The notes: generated from the sequence alone by a model not told the origin. DNA of 64,000 bases from Manduca sexta (GCF_014839805.1 NC_051131.1:8606913-8670912); one strand, 5' to 3'; positions 36,206-49,864 are shown, numbered from the stretch's first letter. Program-made: numbers and translations.

Positions 36206-38352
36206 AGAGAGTGCACGTGTTTATTGCGTACACACTTGTGTACTTTAGTATCTCTTGCGTACCTGGCTGATCTCCGTTGAGATTGGCCGCCGTGGTGAGA
36301 ATTCGGTTAGGTAGGCGTTACGAAGATCCATAAATATACCTACCAATACGTAGGAGTGAATTTGAAATAATATTAATTGTTGGCTAATTTATTAATGGTG
36401 TTAAGAAGGAAATGTAACATATAATATATTATCTGGGTTCCAGAAATGAGGAATAAATCTTAATTATTAAATATTTGTATATCGAGATTAAAAGTAAATA
36501 TAATAACAAAGTTGTCATCGAATGAAACTATGTTCACCATAATTATTGTTAAAAGATGTAAATCTATACTTTACATTTATATCTTTATGTGTTCTTTACT
36601 AAATTTATATATTTTGTAGAGTATAATCTTGTTCTCAATATTCTGTATTGAATTTTCTGCATTATTTTTACCTGGCTGTAAATATAAACTGGTTGTGAAA
36701 TAGCAGTAGGTTACATACACTCAGGTATACATTTTATATTTCATATTTTACAAAATTCATTTTAGATATGTAGTTGATTAATCTACAAATTGAAGTTCAA
36801 GATTGAAATATATTCAGTCAATAGTGCAATTCTGAACTTTTGATATCTAGTACAAATTGTAGGTATTTTGAATAGATTTGATATTAAGATATATCTTTTG
36901 TTATTATTTTACAGTAAAAAATGTAACTGAATCTAAAAAAAATATTTATTAGTGTAACGCATATCGATATACCACATTGTAGCCAGACGAATTCAGGTCA
37001 AATCCCTAGTTCCACATAAAACAAAGTCTTCCATAAAAATACGTGCAAGAATATACTCAGATTTTCTTTTCCAGCCCTCTGATGATCAGGGATATTTCTC
37101 AAAGGTTTTTATATTATGAGTGTCTTAAAGTTGATCGAGTCCCAAGTGTTTTTATAATACATACATAATTTTGGCGCTCTTCAGAAGTTATATATTGATT
37201 TTGTGTTGCTGTAACTTTATAGATTTCTAGTTAAAATAATACTTGATTTAGAAAGCGTACAATTATAAAAAAAGTTTTATTTGATTTGTCCGTTCTTAAC
37301 CGTAGGCTCAGTGGTTGGTCATTTTATTTAAAAGCATCAATGGGGATAACATTGGAAGCTGTAATAATTAGTTTAGTAACTGTTATTGTGATGATATTAT
37401 ACGAGTATTTAAGAAAATCTAGTTAGGTTTATAACACGTCATAAGCCTACAGAGATTTCCGAAGCTTTTCGCTTTACAAAAATATCATTTGTTTTTTAAT
37501 AACATTTCAAAATTTAAACGTATTTAACTCACAGACTTTTATTCTCCGACCTATCGCATACAAAACGTTATCGTTCTTTTTCTACATTGCAGCCATAAGC
37601 CTTTATGTATAATATGTAGATAGTTACTCGCGAGAATATCTCTTTTTTAAGTTTTTTTAATATTGATAATGAGTATTACTATTCTGCAATATGTGATAAT
37701 ACATATGTACCTATGTATGTGAATGCAGAAACCGAATATTGTACCAATGTAAAATTGTTGTAAAAATATAAGTGTAACATGTAAATACTATACAGCTAGT
37801 TTGTAGGTAATCAGAAAATAATTGTATAGTTTTATTCTGTTACGTAATTTTAATTTTATTTGTTACGACTTTAGTTTTATTTTCCCTCAGCATGCATTAA
37901 AACTCCCAAGGTTAGTTAATTAAAAAATCAAGAGCCATATGTATGCGCATTTGATCTTTTAATTTCAGTTATTATAACATAGATTAGACTCCTAGATGGA
38001 AAAATACTGATCGCTAAATTGGCTACAAGTGTAAAAATAAAATCTACGTAGAAAAACAAATTAAAGTCGCTTCTTAGTTTTTGTAGTGTTCCCGCAAATA
38101 AATGCAGCATGGTAACTGTAAATATATTAAAAACATTATTAATATTGTTTCTACGTCTGTCTGCACGAGGGTTAAGTAAATAAACAGTATTTCAGCTCAT
38201 AAAGTAGCACTACTCGCCGGCATCGAAATAGTATCCATTTCCAAATTAAATTGTGCCACATGTAGTGTAATAAAAGTTTCGGTACGCAGTTTGTACGTTT
38301 AAGTATATAAGTTTGTAGAAATTTGTTATACCGGTAGATACTTTATTTAATA

Positions 38353-38547
38353 CTAGCTTTTGCTTCAATCGTGTGAAAAAGTTTTTCAAAAAAAAGTCCC
38401 GCTTTATGTCTTCCTGGGATAGAAAGTAGCCTACTGTACTAAGGAGTAATGTAGCTTTATTAGTGAATTTATCAAAATCGGTTTAGTAGTTCCTGAGATT
38501 AGCGCGTTCAAACAAACAAACTCTTCAGATTTATACAATAGTATAGA
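38353..38547 (-). mobile_element. Short Helitron-like element
   Basis: 195 bp. On the minus strand it begins TCTATACTATTGTATAAATC and ends AAAAGCTAG, between a flanking A and T. It keeps the internal GGTTTAGTAGTTCCTGAG word and the GTTTGTTTG run near its 5' end, both shared with 33078-33705. No coding capacity. Confidence 0.65.
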
Positions 38548-39289
38548 TATTGCTCTTTTGTTTGTTTATGCACTTTAGGCTTCGATTTAGTCTCAATCAT
38601 TTCGCAGATGATAATGAAATAGTATAAGTAGTAGTAACTTATAATATTATGTCGACATAATTGTTTATGTTTATGTATGAGACACCGTAAGTGAACTGCC
38701 AGCGAAACAATTTGGCAAGTAGGTATTTGAAGCTGACTGAAATTTATAAGGCACTAACGTAGGCGATGAAATTTAAGTTGTTAAGGTTACTAGGGAGTGA
38801 AGATTTTGCGACTTCTAGATAAATAAATTTAATTGAATATACGGGATAATTTTGACATTGTGTTATTGGAACTGCATACTTATTTTCTTGAAAACAACAC
38901 CACAATATTTTAATCTACCCTTACATATAATATACAAAGTGTACCTATGTTTCGAACAAAATAATTATCAATAAATGTCATTTTAATTTTACACGCTCTA
39001 ATTCCACGTCTACCACTCTTAGAGAATTAGTCGCAATGTTTGTTAACATACATTGTTTTGTTAGTGTGTTCACCACATCTTTAGTTAGAGATACACTCGC
39101 GCACACGTTATGTTTTCACTAAACTACAAAATGATAAAAAAATCATAAAAGTAGAACTGAGATGTTTGTGAAAATATTCGTTTTTCATGGCTCACTTTTA
39201 GCCCAACTGATTTCATTTATTAATACAATATCAAATAACATCATGTGTAGGTATTAAAATATCAATCGTAAAAACAAACAAACACACAT

Positions 39290-39360
39290 CACGCCTTTAT
39301 CCGCGAAGAAGTAGGCACATATGTAACCAGGGCACCCACTTTTCGCTATATTGTGTGTTT
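39290..39360 (-). repeat. SINE fragment
   Basis: Carries ATCACGCCTTTATCCGCGAA and GGGCACCCACTTTTCGC, the text also seen at 46995-47070. It appears to be only the 3' third of the element. Confidence 0.5.
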
Positions 39361-39700
39361 CATTGTATCGCCATAACGGATTCAAAATCTAGACTCCGGG
39401 CTGATAGCGAGCGTAAAAACCCAATATCAATGCGAAATATTTTAAAAAATACTTGCATGTGCTCAGTTGGAACATGGGTTATTATGTTAAAGTCCAGGCG
39501 CTCGGAGCGCGACCTTATGTTCTTATATAAAATCATTAGGAATCGAGTTGAGTCCCCTTACCTACCTTCTTGGAAAGATATGTTTCGGTTGCTCTCGTCT
39601 AAATACACGTGAGAAGTTTTTATTTTATATTGGTACTACGTGGACAAACTGTGGCATGAACGTATTTATTAAAAGAGCTAGTCGATTGTTCATTGTACAA
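39355..39700 (+). pseudogene. LINE ORF2 C-terminal remnant
   Basis: The frame gives LKSRRSERDLMFLYKIIRNR followed by VESPYL, a pattern I know from the post-RT C-terminus of CR1/Jockey-type non-LTR elements (xRRxxRDLxFLYKIxxNxxDxPxLL). No RT core is present and the frame ends at 39612. It is a 5'-truncated, decayed copy. Confidence 0.6.
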
Positions 39701-40536
39701 TAATATTACATCTGTGGATACTGACTGCATCAATATCTTGCATCTTTCTCTATATCAGTGCAAAAAAGATACTAAAACTAAATGTAATAGTTTTTAGCAA
39801 TTTTCAGAATTTGAATGATTCCTTTCTGGGTTTAGGTGCGTGCTTAGTACTTTCATAATATGTCGCGCCGCGCCTTCTTTGTTTTGGTTTGTTTATATAA
39901 TATTGTAATCTGTGGAAACTGTAGTAGATAATGTGTAATTTATTTGTTTTTAATTTATAACAGTTATGATTTTTTTCTGTAGTTTTCAAAAAAGGTAAAA
40001 TAAAAATAGGATACGAGAACCTTAAAGAAAACTATCAGTTCTATAAAACACACGATAATAACTAGGAAATGATAGAAAATACATACAACTAGTCCGGAGT
40101 TCTTTAAGATTTTTTCATTATTCGCACGCAGCATTTTACTTTACATCTGACACTTCCGACATGGCCCATGTACACAGAGGCAACAACGTCGCATAGCTTT
40201 GAACGCGTTTGCAAAAATGTTACTAGTCAAGCCTAGGCATGCATAAAACATGGTTGTTTCATTGCCTTGGTGTATCACAAAGTGACTACTGCAATAAACG
40301 TTTCGTTAGTAACGTAGCGCTACAATGTTATTTAACAGAATGAAAAAAATACACAATCATAAAAATAGTGTTGCGTTACACAATTGCAAGTATATTATGT
40401 CTACTTTGTATTTATTTTACTTTGTAGAGAGCCTATCAGACGTCCGGAAAGGACATGCACGTTTTTTGTATGGAAACTGGTTCTTTATTCATACAATTTC
40501 CAACCAATCTCAGTTATCTTCTTCTATCTATCTATA

Positions 40537-41377
40537 TCTATACTTACTTATAATAAATCTGTAGAGAGGTCAATTCTGTACATGACATATATTTCCAAAA
40601 TAACTATCAGGGGGTGATTAGGGATCGATACTGATGCCAAAAATGCAATTGGTAAAATTTTTGTCTGTCTGTCTGTATAACCGTTATAGAAACAAAAACT
40701 ACTCGACGGATTTTTAACGAAACTTGGTACAATTATTTGTCATACTTCTGTGCTGGTTATAGTATACTTTTCATCACGCTACAATTAATAGGAGCAGAGC
40801 AGTGAAGGGAAATGTTGGGAAAACGGGAGAAGTTACTCCATTTTTTAAGCGTCCATTGCGTGTGCAACCTTAATGGTTAAAGCTACACAGAAATCATGTA
40901 TGACGGAAATGTTCTCCTTAAAATTATGTAAAAAATATCCCACGACAGCATATGTCTATCTTTTATGGTTGACTCACAATAACACGTGTAACTCCCGATA
41001 GCTTAGCAGTTCGAAGCTTTCTCATTATATCTCTATCTCTTACGTTTATAACACTCTCAGTCATCCCTAATTAAAAAAGTTAACATTATTAAATATTCCA
41101 TAAAAAATAATCATAGAAATCGGTATAGAAACACCAATGTTATGCATGAAATACGCTAATAATAAGCCATCACGCGTGAATACTGAATCATGCTATAAGG
41201 ATTATTTTTGTATATATATAAGGTCGCGAACGCACACGCAGGCGGCTTGCTTGGCACCTAGAGGCTAGCGAATCACCTAGCGAGTAGCTTCGTAAAACGA
41301 ACATTCTCGGACGTTCGCGACCGGCTCCATTTTTGAAGTCGGAAATCCACGCGGGCGAAGCTGCGGGCGGAAGCTAG
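40537..41377 (+). mobile_element. Helitron-like element, long copy
   Basis: Starts TCTATACTTACTTATAATAA after an A and ends GGGCGGAAGCTAG before a T. The first about 350 bp is closely similar to 59248-59600 (AGAGAGGTCAATTCTGTACATG, GGTGATTAGGGATCGATACT, ACAAAAACTACTCGACGGAT) and the last 50 bp matches 59700-59746. The middle (about 40900-41320) differs and contains an inverted-repeat insert at 41222-41322. Non-coding. Confidence 0.7.
41222..41322. repeat. Inverted-repeat insert inside Helitron-like copy
   Basis: The perfect 11-bp inverted repeats GGTCGCGAACG (41222-41232) and CGTTCGCGACC (41312-41322) bound 79 bp of GC-richer sequence with CTAGCG words. It is absent from the 59248 copy. It may be a nested MITE; no target duplication was resolved. 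Confidence 0.5.
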
Positions 41378-42551
41378 TTGGTTAATAAAGTGGCAAAAAT
41401 GTGGAGCTTGGAATCATTAAAAATAATTTTAGGTCCTTCCATTTATCGGGAAAATAATTAACTCGTCGCGGACTAAATAAAGCGTTGATTTTAAGTGTAA
41501 TATTGAAGTAAAATAAAACTACGAAAAGCTCTAAATCGGAGATCTTTAAAATTAAATTACTTATTTCAATTGGCTCATTATTAAGAGTTCTATCCAAATA
41601 TATAAAAATAATCTTGGTAAGAATTTCAATTGAATAAAAAACCGTCTTTCATCATGTCCTTTTCCTTACTTTGAAATTGCTTTGTAATTTTTCGTTTTAT
41701 TACTATTTCGATTTTATCCACCGAAATAATTTCGACAAGGTTTAAATTTTTATTTTATCCCCAAGACAAAGCTAGCCATTGCCCGTCTCTTTAGAAAGAT
41801 AGATTAAAGTATTTTAGGAAAAGAATCGTCGGAATTAATTAAATACAATTCACTTATCGTAACAACATGTTAGTTTGATATTATTTTGTAATTAAACCGC
41901 CTAAAATGTCCTTCAAATAAGCACCCAATCGAGCGTCCGTGCAACTGTTTGACGACAGAAGAAGACAAAGGAATTATACCTCCCTGAGTAGACAAAGGAA
42001 TTACACATAATTATAATTTCGTAAAATATATCAACTGAATATAAGATTAAAATTGTTTAATAGTCCAAACTCTACTGGGTCGTCATAAGTATTTTTAGTT
42101 TTATTAGTAAACCACATCAAGGCCATAATCTAAAGGTGTTGTGGCAGGCGTGACAACCCTATTTTACACTTCATGAACAGTCGATAAGGACCCGCGGGCG
42201 GGTTTGAAATCCTTCGCACACTTTTTGGTACAATTACTTACCGGTCGTTGTTTCCTCAGATGTATAGACATATACGACGACATATAGGACTATGTTATAG
42301 AATATAGTCCTCTGTCGGGTTGCGAGACGTACTCGTCGGTTATTTACTCCATTCTTTTGTTTCGGTTAACGTATAAAATATATCTGCTATATCTCGCAAG
42401 CTTTCGAGTCCTTACGCTGTAAATGGGTGGAACTGAATACAAATGGTTTAAACCGAAGATATTTCGCTAATTTCTTTACTCTTATATTACCTACTAAAAG
42501 GTAGTTATATTTTATACTTAATTTTTCCTTTAATTGTGATTGTGATTGTGA
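41378..42551. other. AT-rich gene-free stretch
   Basis: No gene or RNA signature was recognised. A short GATTGT(GATTGT)n repeat is at about 42535-42553. Confidence 0.4.
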
Positions 42552-42905
42552 TTGAAGACAATGCAGTATGTTAGCTGTATATTATCAAATAGTAAAGAGA
42601 AATTAAGTGTGTTTATACTTGATCGTGAAGTGACGTACTTAGGTCATATGCTTAGACAATATGATAGCTACCATCTGCTGAGAACCATCATGATGAGAAA
42701 AATAGGCGAAAAGAGAGGTGTAGAAAGGAGGTGGAAGTTGTGCCTTCGCAATATACGAGAGTGGGCCGGAATAAAAACGTTTGAAGAACTGTTCCGATTA
42801 CCCTCGGACAAGGGGAAGTTCAAGGAACTAACTGGTACTGGAGAAGTACCCGAAGTAGAAGAAAATACTTCTTCAATCTTCATTACAAGAAGAATATATT
42901 GATCG
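42552..42905 (+). pseudogene. Non-LTR retrotransposon ORF2 C-terminal fragment (RTE/BovB-like)
   Basis: The frame contains YLGHMLRQYDSYHLLRTIM, KIGEKRGVERRWK and LRNIREWAG, followed by EELFRL. The series LGHxLR-x-YxLLRxIxxGKIxGKRxxGRR-x-WLxxLRxW-x-ELFR is typical of the C-terminal region of endonuclease-RT retroelements common in insects. About 116 residues; the RT domain is absent. Confidence 0.65.
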
Positions 42906-43799
42906 GTCTTAAATATCAAAAAACAGATTCACATATGTATAACCAACTATTATTACGAGTTACAATTTGGCGCCTCAAATACATACATAAAGAAAATACA
43001 CATTTGTAACTGCAACGAGGCAAAATATGCCACCTCGTTAAAACAAAATTTCAGAAAAAGACGCGACACGGCCCCGCGTCAAGCAACGGTTGTAGCTTGT
43101 AGCCTATCCGTAGCTCGTAGCAACGAGCGCAAATTGCATTTCACGGCTCGCGGGCTCATATCGCACGCCTCGCATACTCTGCGCTCGCCGCGTTATTTAC
43201 ACTAATAGTGAATACTGCTAATTACCTTCACGTTCCTACTTGTACCTGTCGGCATGTAAACATCTCATTCAATTACTGAGAATTACAGTCCCATGCAATT
43301 GTGATGGTCTCCATAATCTAACATTTGGAAATGTTACAGTAGTCGTATTAATAATTTTAAAAGTAAATTCCTTGTTGTATCCATATTGTTTATGTTCTCG
43401 TATTGAACCTGTTGTGGATATTGCGAGCTGTATTACCAGTTCTTTTTCGATAGGAGTGCGCATTCTGTTTGGATTGAATGATCACCTTTTAAACCTGTTT
43501 TGTTAAGAGCTGTTTATTCTGTAAAGTATCCGGTTGCAATAGGTAACTCTTGTAACGTGGGAAACAAGCTGCAGTCACTTGTGTGTAGAAAATAATCAGT
43601 CTGTTTATTATTGCGCCACTGTCCTTCCCTTTAGCGATGAAGGTCTCTTTGATATTGGAACGTTGTAAAACGTGAGATCAGTGACAATCGTAGGTCTTGC
43701 GGAAATATTTTAGTGGGAGAAAAAATACATTGCAATGGCGAAGGGTCCATCCATATAACCCGATTCCTGACGGCTTCTCTTTCGTAATTTATATAAAAT

Positions 43800-46070
43800 C
43801 TAATCTATTACTATAGACAACATTGCCCCAATTCTTGCGGAAATCTTTAACTGCTGCGTCAGAGATGGCATATTTCCTGATCTTATGAAGGTTAGTAAAG
43901 TAGTACCAATTTTTAAAGCAGGTTGTTCTAACACCCCCTCTAATTTCAGACCTATTTCTATTTTACCAGCCTTAAGTAAGGTATTTGAAAAACTAATGCT
44001 TAACCAAATGCTGGTGTTTTTAATAAAAATGGGATCTTACATAATAGACAATTCGGCTTTACAAAAGGCAGATCCACGCAAGATGCTGGACGTGCTTTAG
44101 TCAAAGCTGTGTTAGATGCTTGGGAGGGATCCCAGGATGCACTGGGGGTCTTTTGTGATCTTTCCAAGGCATTCGATTGCGTCGATCACAAAACCCTCAT
44201 TTTAAAGCTTCATTATTATGGTATTAGAGGAATTGGACTTAAACTAATATCTTCATATTTATCAGGTCGAAATCAAAAAGTATTTATCGACAACGTCTCC
44301 TCTGCCGGGTCCGCAGTTAGAATTGGGGTTCCCCAGGGTTCCATATTGGGTCCATTCCTATTCTTAGTTTACATAAATGACCTGCCTTACATGGTTGATA
44401 ATATGGCAGATGTAGTATTGTTCGCTGACGACACTTCGATTATTTTTAAGTTAAATAGAAGGGATGAGAATCTCGGTGAGCCACATAAAGTACTTAGTTT
44501 GATTTCTGACTGGTTCTCTTCTAATAATTTACTTTTAAATGCCGCAAAAACGAAATGTGTCAGATTTTCGTTACTGAATAAAAAAAGGAACTAAATATTG
44601 ATTTAGATGGGGATAAATTAGAATTAGTTCCCTCAACGGTCTTCCTCGGGGTTTCAATCGATAGTAAATTGCAATGGGGCCCCCATATTCAAAAAATTTC
44701 TAGTAAACTGAGCTCTGCCGTGTTTGCTATTAGGAAGATTAGACAATTAACTGACGTGGCTACGGCAAGGCTAGTGTATTTTGCATACTTCCACAGCATT
44801 ATGTCCTATTGTATTCTTCTGTGGGGCTCTGCTGCAGATCTGCAGACCATTTTTATCTTGCAGAAACGAGCGATTAGAGCTATTTACAACCTTCGCTCTC
44901 ATGATTCCCTTAGGCAAATGTTTAAGGAGGTGAATATACTGACTTTGCCGGCCGAATATATTTTTCAGAATATAATGTACGTACGTAAAAACCTTAGTAC
45001 TTTTATTAAAAACAGTGACTTGCATAGTCTAAATACCAGAAATAAAAATAAATTGGTTGTCCCTAATCATAGGCTCTGTAAAACCAATAAATCTTTCTTA
45101 GTTAATAGCATTAAGTTCTATAATAAACTTCCCTTCGAAGTTACCAATTTGACCGAACAAAAATTCAAGTGTTATGTTAAGCGTGAATTAATGTGTAAAG
45201 GATACTATACTGTATCTGATTACCTTAATGATAAGACGGTTTGGAAAGTTTGTCCTGCACACAATGACCCACCATGTTAGCACACATTAGTAATTAATTA
45301 ACTGCCTAAAATGTCTTTGTTACATGTCTCACATGCTTTTTTTTTTATAATAATGACATTTCTATAGTTCTAATTTGACATAATCATATCATATCTTAAT
45401 GAAATGTAATTTTTGAAAGACGACCACCCGATCATGTTGTGTTTGCCTGTTCAATATCACTATTTTTTTTTCTTTTCTCATGATTGAAAACTATGATTGT
45501 AAATGTAGGCGAATGCACGCTGTACGCCGTTATTTAAGTATGAATCTATGTTCTCTTTTATTTGCTATCGCTAATTTTATTTTATGCCGCTCCAGGTTTA
45601 GTCGATTGGATTTCATCTTATCCCATGTTAACGGTGATGTGCGTGCATTAGCTTATATAACTATTGTGACTATGTACAAGAAAGACTTGGAAAAAATACA
45701 AAAGAAGTACTGAACAATTGATGACAAAAAAGAAAGCCCGGAGTTTCTTTCTGCCTTTCTTCTTCGGGTAGTCATCACTTAGGTAGCTAGTGAAAGGCTG
45801 GTAGGTTAGCTAGGCTAGGGCTCATGTCCTCACCGGTGAGGATCGCGACGCGTTACCCTTCTATTTCCCCTACTTGCCAGCCCGAGCTGGTTACTTCGTA
45901 CTTTTGTACCTAGTCTTTTGTATAAACTTTATCCCTAATTTAAAATCTCCATAGTTATATAAGTGATTTTAATAGTTGTTTAGAAATAATAATTATTCTT
46001 ATTCTTTGTTTTGACGTATCATAAGTGCAACTTTGTTCGCCTACGTGATAAATAAAGTATTTTATTTTTT
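43800..46070 (+). mobile_element. 5'-truncated non-LTR retrotransposon (CR1/Jockey-like LINE)
   Basis: ORF2 reverse transcriptase is readable from about 43810. It shows PIFKAGCSNTPSNFRPISIL, FGFTKGRSTQDAGRAL, VFCDLSKAFDCVDHKTL, GVPQGSILGPFLFLVYINDL, the catalytic LFADDTS (about 44417-44440) and a C-terminal tail with SIMSYCILLWGSA and IRAIYNL to a stop at 45278. Frameshifts are needed near 44050 and in an A-run near 44580, so it is inactive. A 3' UTR with an A/T-rich end runs to about 46070. ORF1 and the endonuclease are missing, the usual 5' truncation. The clade (Jockey, CR1 or Daphne) is not resolved by eye. Confidence 0.85.
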
Positions 46071-46074
46071 TTAT

Positions 46075-46232
46075 TTTTATTTATTAGACATCGTAGGCAA
46101 GCCCCCCACGAGATGGACCGACGATTTGGTGACAGTGGCCGGAGTCCGATGGATGAGGGCGACCCAGAACCGGTTCCTGTGGCGCGCAATGGGGGAGGCC
46201 TATGCCCAGCAGAGGACGATTCCCGGCTGAAA
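46075..46232 (+). pseudogene. RTE-like LINE C-terminal fragment
   Basis: A GC-rich stretch encodes GKPPTRWTDDLVTVAGVRWM and WRAMGEAYAQQ, the signature C-terminus of RTE-clade ORF2 (GRPxxRWxDDLxxxAGxxWMxxAxxRxxWRxxGEAYxQQW). It directly follows the tail of the previous LINE, so one element may have inserted into the other. Confidence 0.7.
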
Positions 46233-46989
46233 TGATGAATCTATTAGTACTTATATGTCGTGTCGGGTGCCCTTTTAAAAAAATTCACCCTTCACCACTG
46301 CAAAATTGACACGTTCACCGAAACCTAATTGTCCCAATAACTAAAACAAAATTGTAGATTCGCTCCTGACGACGATAATACTATTTACTAAAGAAAAAGT
46401 CGCGTCTTGTCTAAGAAGGTCGATGAAATGCGCTCAAATCGCGGCGCGACGCTCGAATAATAAACATCGGTGAATGCGTGCAATCAACTGAATTTAGAGA
46501 TTGGAATAAAATATGTTATTGAATTTTAAAATTTGATATTTGAAAATCCAATTTATGTTATGTACGTATGTACGGATAACAAATAGGGCTGGATAACTTC
46601 TTTGTTCTTACGAATATTTCATTATTGATCGCATTGAACAGTAAAAATATATTTACAATAGCGATGCGGTCGATTTCCGAATACTATTTACGTTTTATCT
46701 TTTAATCAGTATTAAAGAAATACATACAATTGCAGAAATTCTCCCCGGGCAAACAGTCAGCTGATCCAGGCACCGAGGTATTAAACGGAGCCCCGTGCCT
46801 CAGCCCCACGACCTACATTCACCTACATCATTACTTACTTTATTAACCCATGTAATAGGCTCTCCAAGCTACTTTTGCATGCTTGATCTATACTTACGAC
46901 ATTAAATAGATGAGAAAATCGGAATAGAAATTATTATAATTGGATATGTTTACCATTGCGCAACTCGTGGGTTGTGTGACTTTTTAGTC

Positions 46990-47215
46990 CGTAAGAGTAA
47001 CACATATCACGCTTTTGTCCCCGAAGAGGTGGGCAGAAAGAAACTAGGGCACCTACTTTTCGCTAAGTGTGTTCTAATCAATGATATGGTGGGGTGAGCT
47101 TATTGCCATGCCAGGCACAAATCCCTGTCTATTTGCTGATACTGAGCAAAAAAACTCATATTACCTTACCCGGGATTCGAATCCGAAACCTCAAAGCAAT
47201 AGTAGTAACGTGCAT
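46990..47215 (-). repeat. tRNA-derived SINE, reverse orientation
   Basis: Shares ATCACGCTTTTGTCCCCGAA and GGGCACCTACTTTTCGC with 39290-39360. It ends at a tRNA-like B box seen on the minus strand as GGATTCGAATCCCGGG (about 47170-47185). Confidence 0.6.
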
Positions 47216-48074
47216 ACATTGTAACTCCACCAATATAGTTGGTAATATATTGTGCCTAGCATGTAGTTATCATCACTTAGTCGAATTACCAATTGTAACA
47301 TATTAGCACATTTCATAATACTGCGGGTAAATAAAACCATCATTTCAACATCAATTTGTCTTTATTAAACTTTACGGTAACTAATACTTTGTACTACAAG
47401 ATAAAGTTTCAATATGTACAAAATACGTATGCATCGTACAATTACACTTACATCATAAGTCGTAGTAAAATAGATTTTACTGAAAAATACAGAGTAAATA
47501 AATAAATGAACAAATAAAATATGAGAATTTAGGCACTGCACGTGTTACAAATTGTTTATCACAATCATGGGCTCATACAACATACTCGTACACCACGATT
47601 ATTATCCGATAAATCTAGTAAGCGTTTTTAATGTTACAACAATTTTATTATTATCAAAGATAATACAAGTCCCGAAGTACGTTACTTACAGTGACATACT
47701 ATAATTTTTAATTAATTATAATATAATCGCAACACACATACCACAATAACAAAGAAGGCATTTATCATGTTTGGTTTTAGGTGTTAAATTGAAAGTTACC
47801 TACTTGATAACCTAAATTTAAATTGGGTATTAACTTTGGAAATTGAGTTTTGAAGTTAATTCAGGCGATGCTTTTTACTTGATTCAAAATTGTTTATTAT
47901 TATAATTAACGTATTCAGCTAAAAAATAACCATGGTCACCAAAAACTGTGCCAAAAATAGAATTAACACAGTCCAAATACATTAGAAGATATAGTAAAAC
48001 AATACGGTACGCAGGCGTTATTAATGTGTAGAAGTGTATGCGCATTAAACGGGTTTTGTCATGTTTTTTCACCC

Positions 48075-48170
48075 TCATACTCCGAAGAGACGGCAATCTG
48101 ACATGACCGGGGAGAGATCAGGCGCAGGACCAACGGCTTTACGTACTTTCCAAGGCACGGGGATATCATA
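48075..48170 (-). repeat. Dispersed repeat, copy 2 of an inverted pair
   Basis: Reverse-complement relative of 36100-36205: GGCAATCTGACATGACCGGG, AGATCAGGCGCAGGACCAAC and GGCTTTACGTAC are readable in both. Confidence 0.55.
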
Positions 48171-49864
48171 AGTTTCTAACAGCGAACTGCGACTAAGCAA
48201 TTTTTAAGATGAAAAATCCAGTCAATTTCATGGACCATGGTTATTCTATATTATACTCTCCTTTTAATTTGGAACATAGAGGCCTTTGTTCAATTTTTAA
48301 TATAGTTGTACCGGTCATAAATATCTTTGCCATTGCGTACCGAACATTTAGATGGAAATTTAAAAAATATAATATGTTAATAGAAATATAGAAGTTGGGC
48401 CATATTTTTCTAACAACTCGTATTTATAACAACGATAATATTGCTTATAAAATGTAAATGTAAATTGAAATGTAATGTTTATTGGCACACGTATGTTACA
48501 TTTTAAAGTATCTACTTCTTGAGTCTTAGAACTTCGATAGTGTATGCAATATTATTAATATAAGAATGTAGTTGCATTTTAAGAAAATAACCAATAACGA
48601 AATTTAATGACAAAACGAGTAGGTTGCTTGTCCGATGGTAGGCTTCACGCCCGTCCACAAACAATCGCATCCACTCAAAACTTCAAACTACAGAGCATCA
48701 TTCAATCTGAACTGAAGTCAGCACGTGATTCTAGATTTAATCAAAACGTCCTATAGAATTAGGAATGGAACACAAATGGTATTTAAAACTATTTGATGTT
48801 AGTATTACGAAAATTATGTGATTCTCATATTTAATAAAGTTAGTAGTGTAGGTTTTTGTTTTATCATTGTTGGCAACAATTTTGGCATACACATTTATTT
48901 TTCACTATAGTTTTATAATTATAAATGGTACATATGAAAAATGATTGGCACTACCATGTAGGATACCTACTACAAATACAAATATGTATGAGATCAGTAC
49001 AGTAAGTAGGTAACGTTAATAAGTAAACATATATGTTTTTACAGAACTTCGTATATTTTATCTATATGTGGAATAATAATATCCATTTTCGCAATTTTTG
49101 TGTCACTCTCGTATTGTCTCAAATACACGCTACACCAATATTATGCAAAAATCAATGTGATGGTAACATTTATTATGCTACTCAATATATACATGTATTC
49201 TAAGGTACATATAGGGTTTGCAATTTTTCTCAGGTATTTAACTATTTATGTACACCATCAAAGTTCTTGCAATGGATATTTGAATACATGTATTATCATG
49301 CACAATAGAATAAATTTCACCTCTCATAGGTTAAATTTGACCTGATATTTTTTAAATTCATCAATATTTGATGTTACTTATAATATATTCTAGGGCCGTA
49401 AGACAAATAATGTAAATATTTATAGATTAACAATAAATTAACACCATTTTATCTGCATATGTGTAATATTTAACTATTTATTCAACATTTCTTTTTATTA
49501 TATCATCAAAACAGTGACTAGAAAATTATTTTTAGTTTTCAAGAGTATCTAATGTAACAATAAAACTTTTAGATGATATGTACAATTTATTGAGTAGATG
49601 TGATATCTATTGTTTTACGAAATAAGTAAATTCTTTCTCTTAAAATACAGATGAAATTATTTCATAAAAACATCCATAAGAGTAATAAGTTCCGTATATT
49701 AGGTACATTTCGTTGATCGAAAAATTAATAGATAATTTAAAATTACGTAGAGTTCAATTTAAAATAAAGAACCAGTGCTAAAAGAATCATAAAAATCTAC
49801 TGGCAAATCAAACTTAAAATCTAACGTCTAATGAGCATAATACAAAATGGAATTCATTACCTAC

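Larger units (their letters stand above)
38548..40536. other. Gene-free stretch with SINE and LINE remnants
   Basis: Apart from the SINE-like end at 39290-39360 and the LINE remnant that follows, nothing coding was recognised. Confidence 0.4.
46233..49864. other. Gene-free stretch downstream of Elk
   Basis: The right end should include the Elk 3' UTR (minus strand). Besides the SINE at 46990-47215 and the repeat at 48075-48170 I recognise nothing. A GC-richer patch at 46740-46830 has no identifiable frame. Confidence 0.4.
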
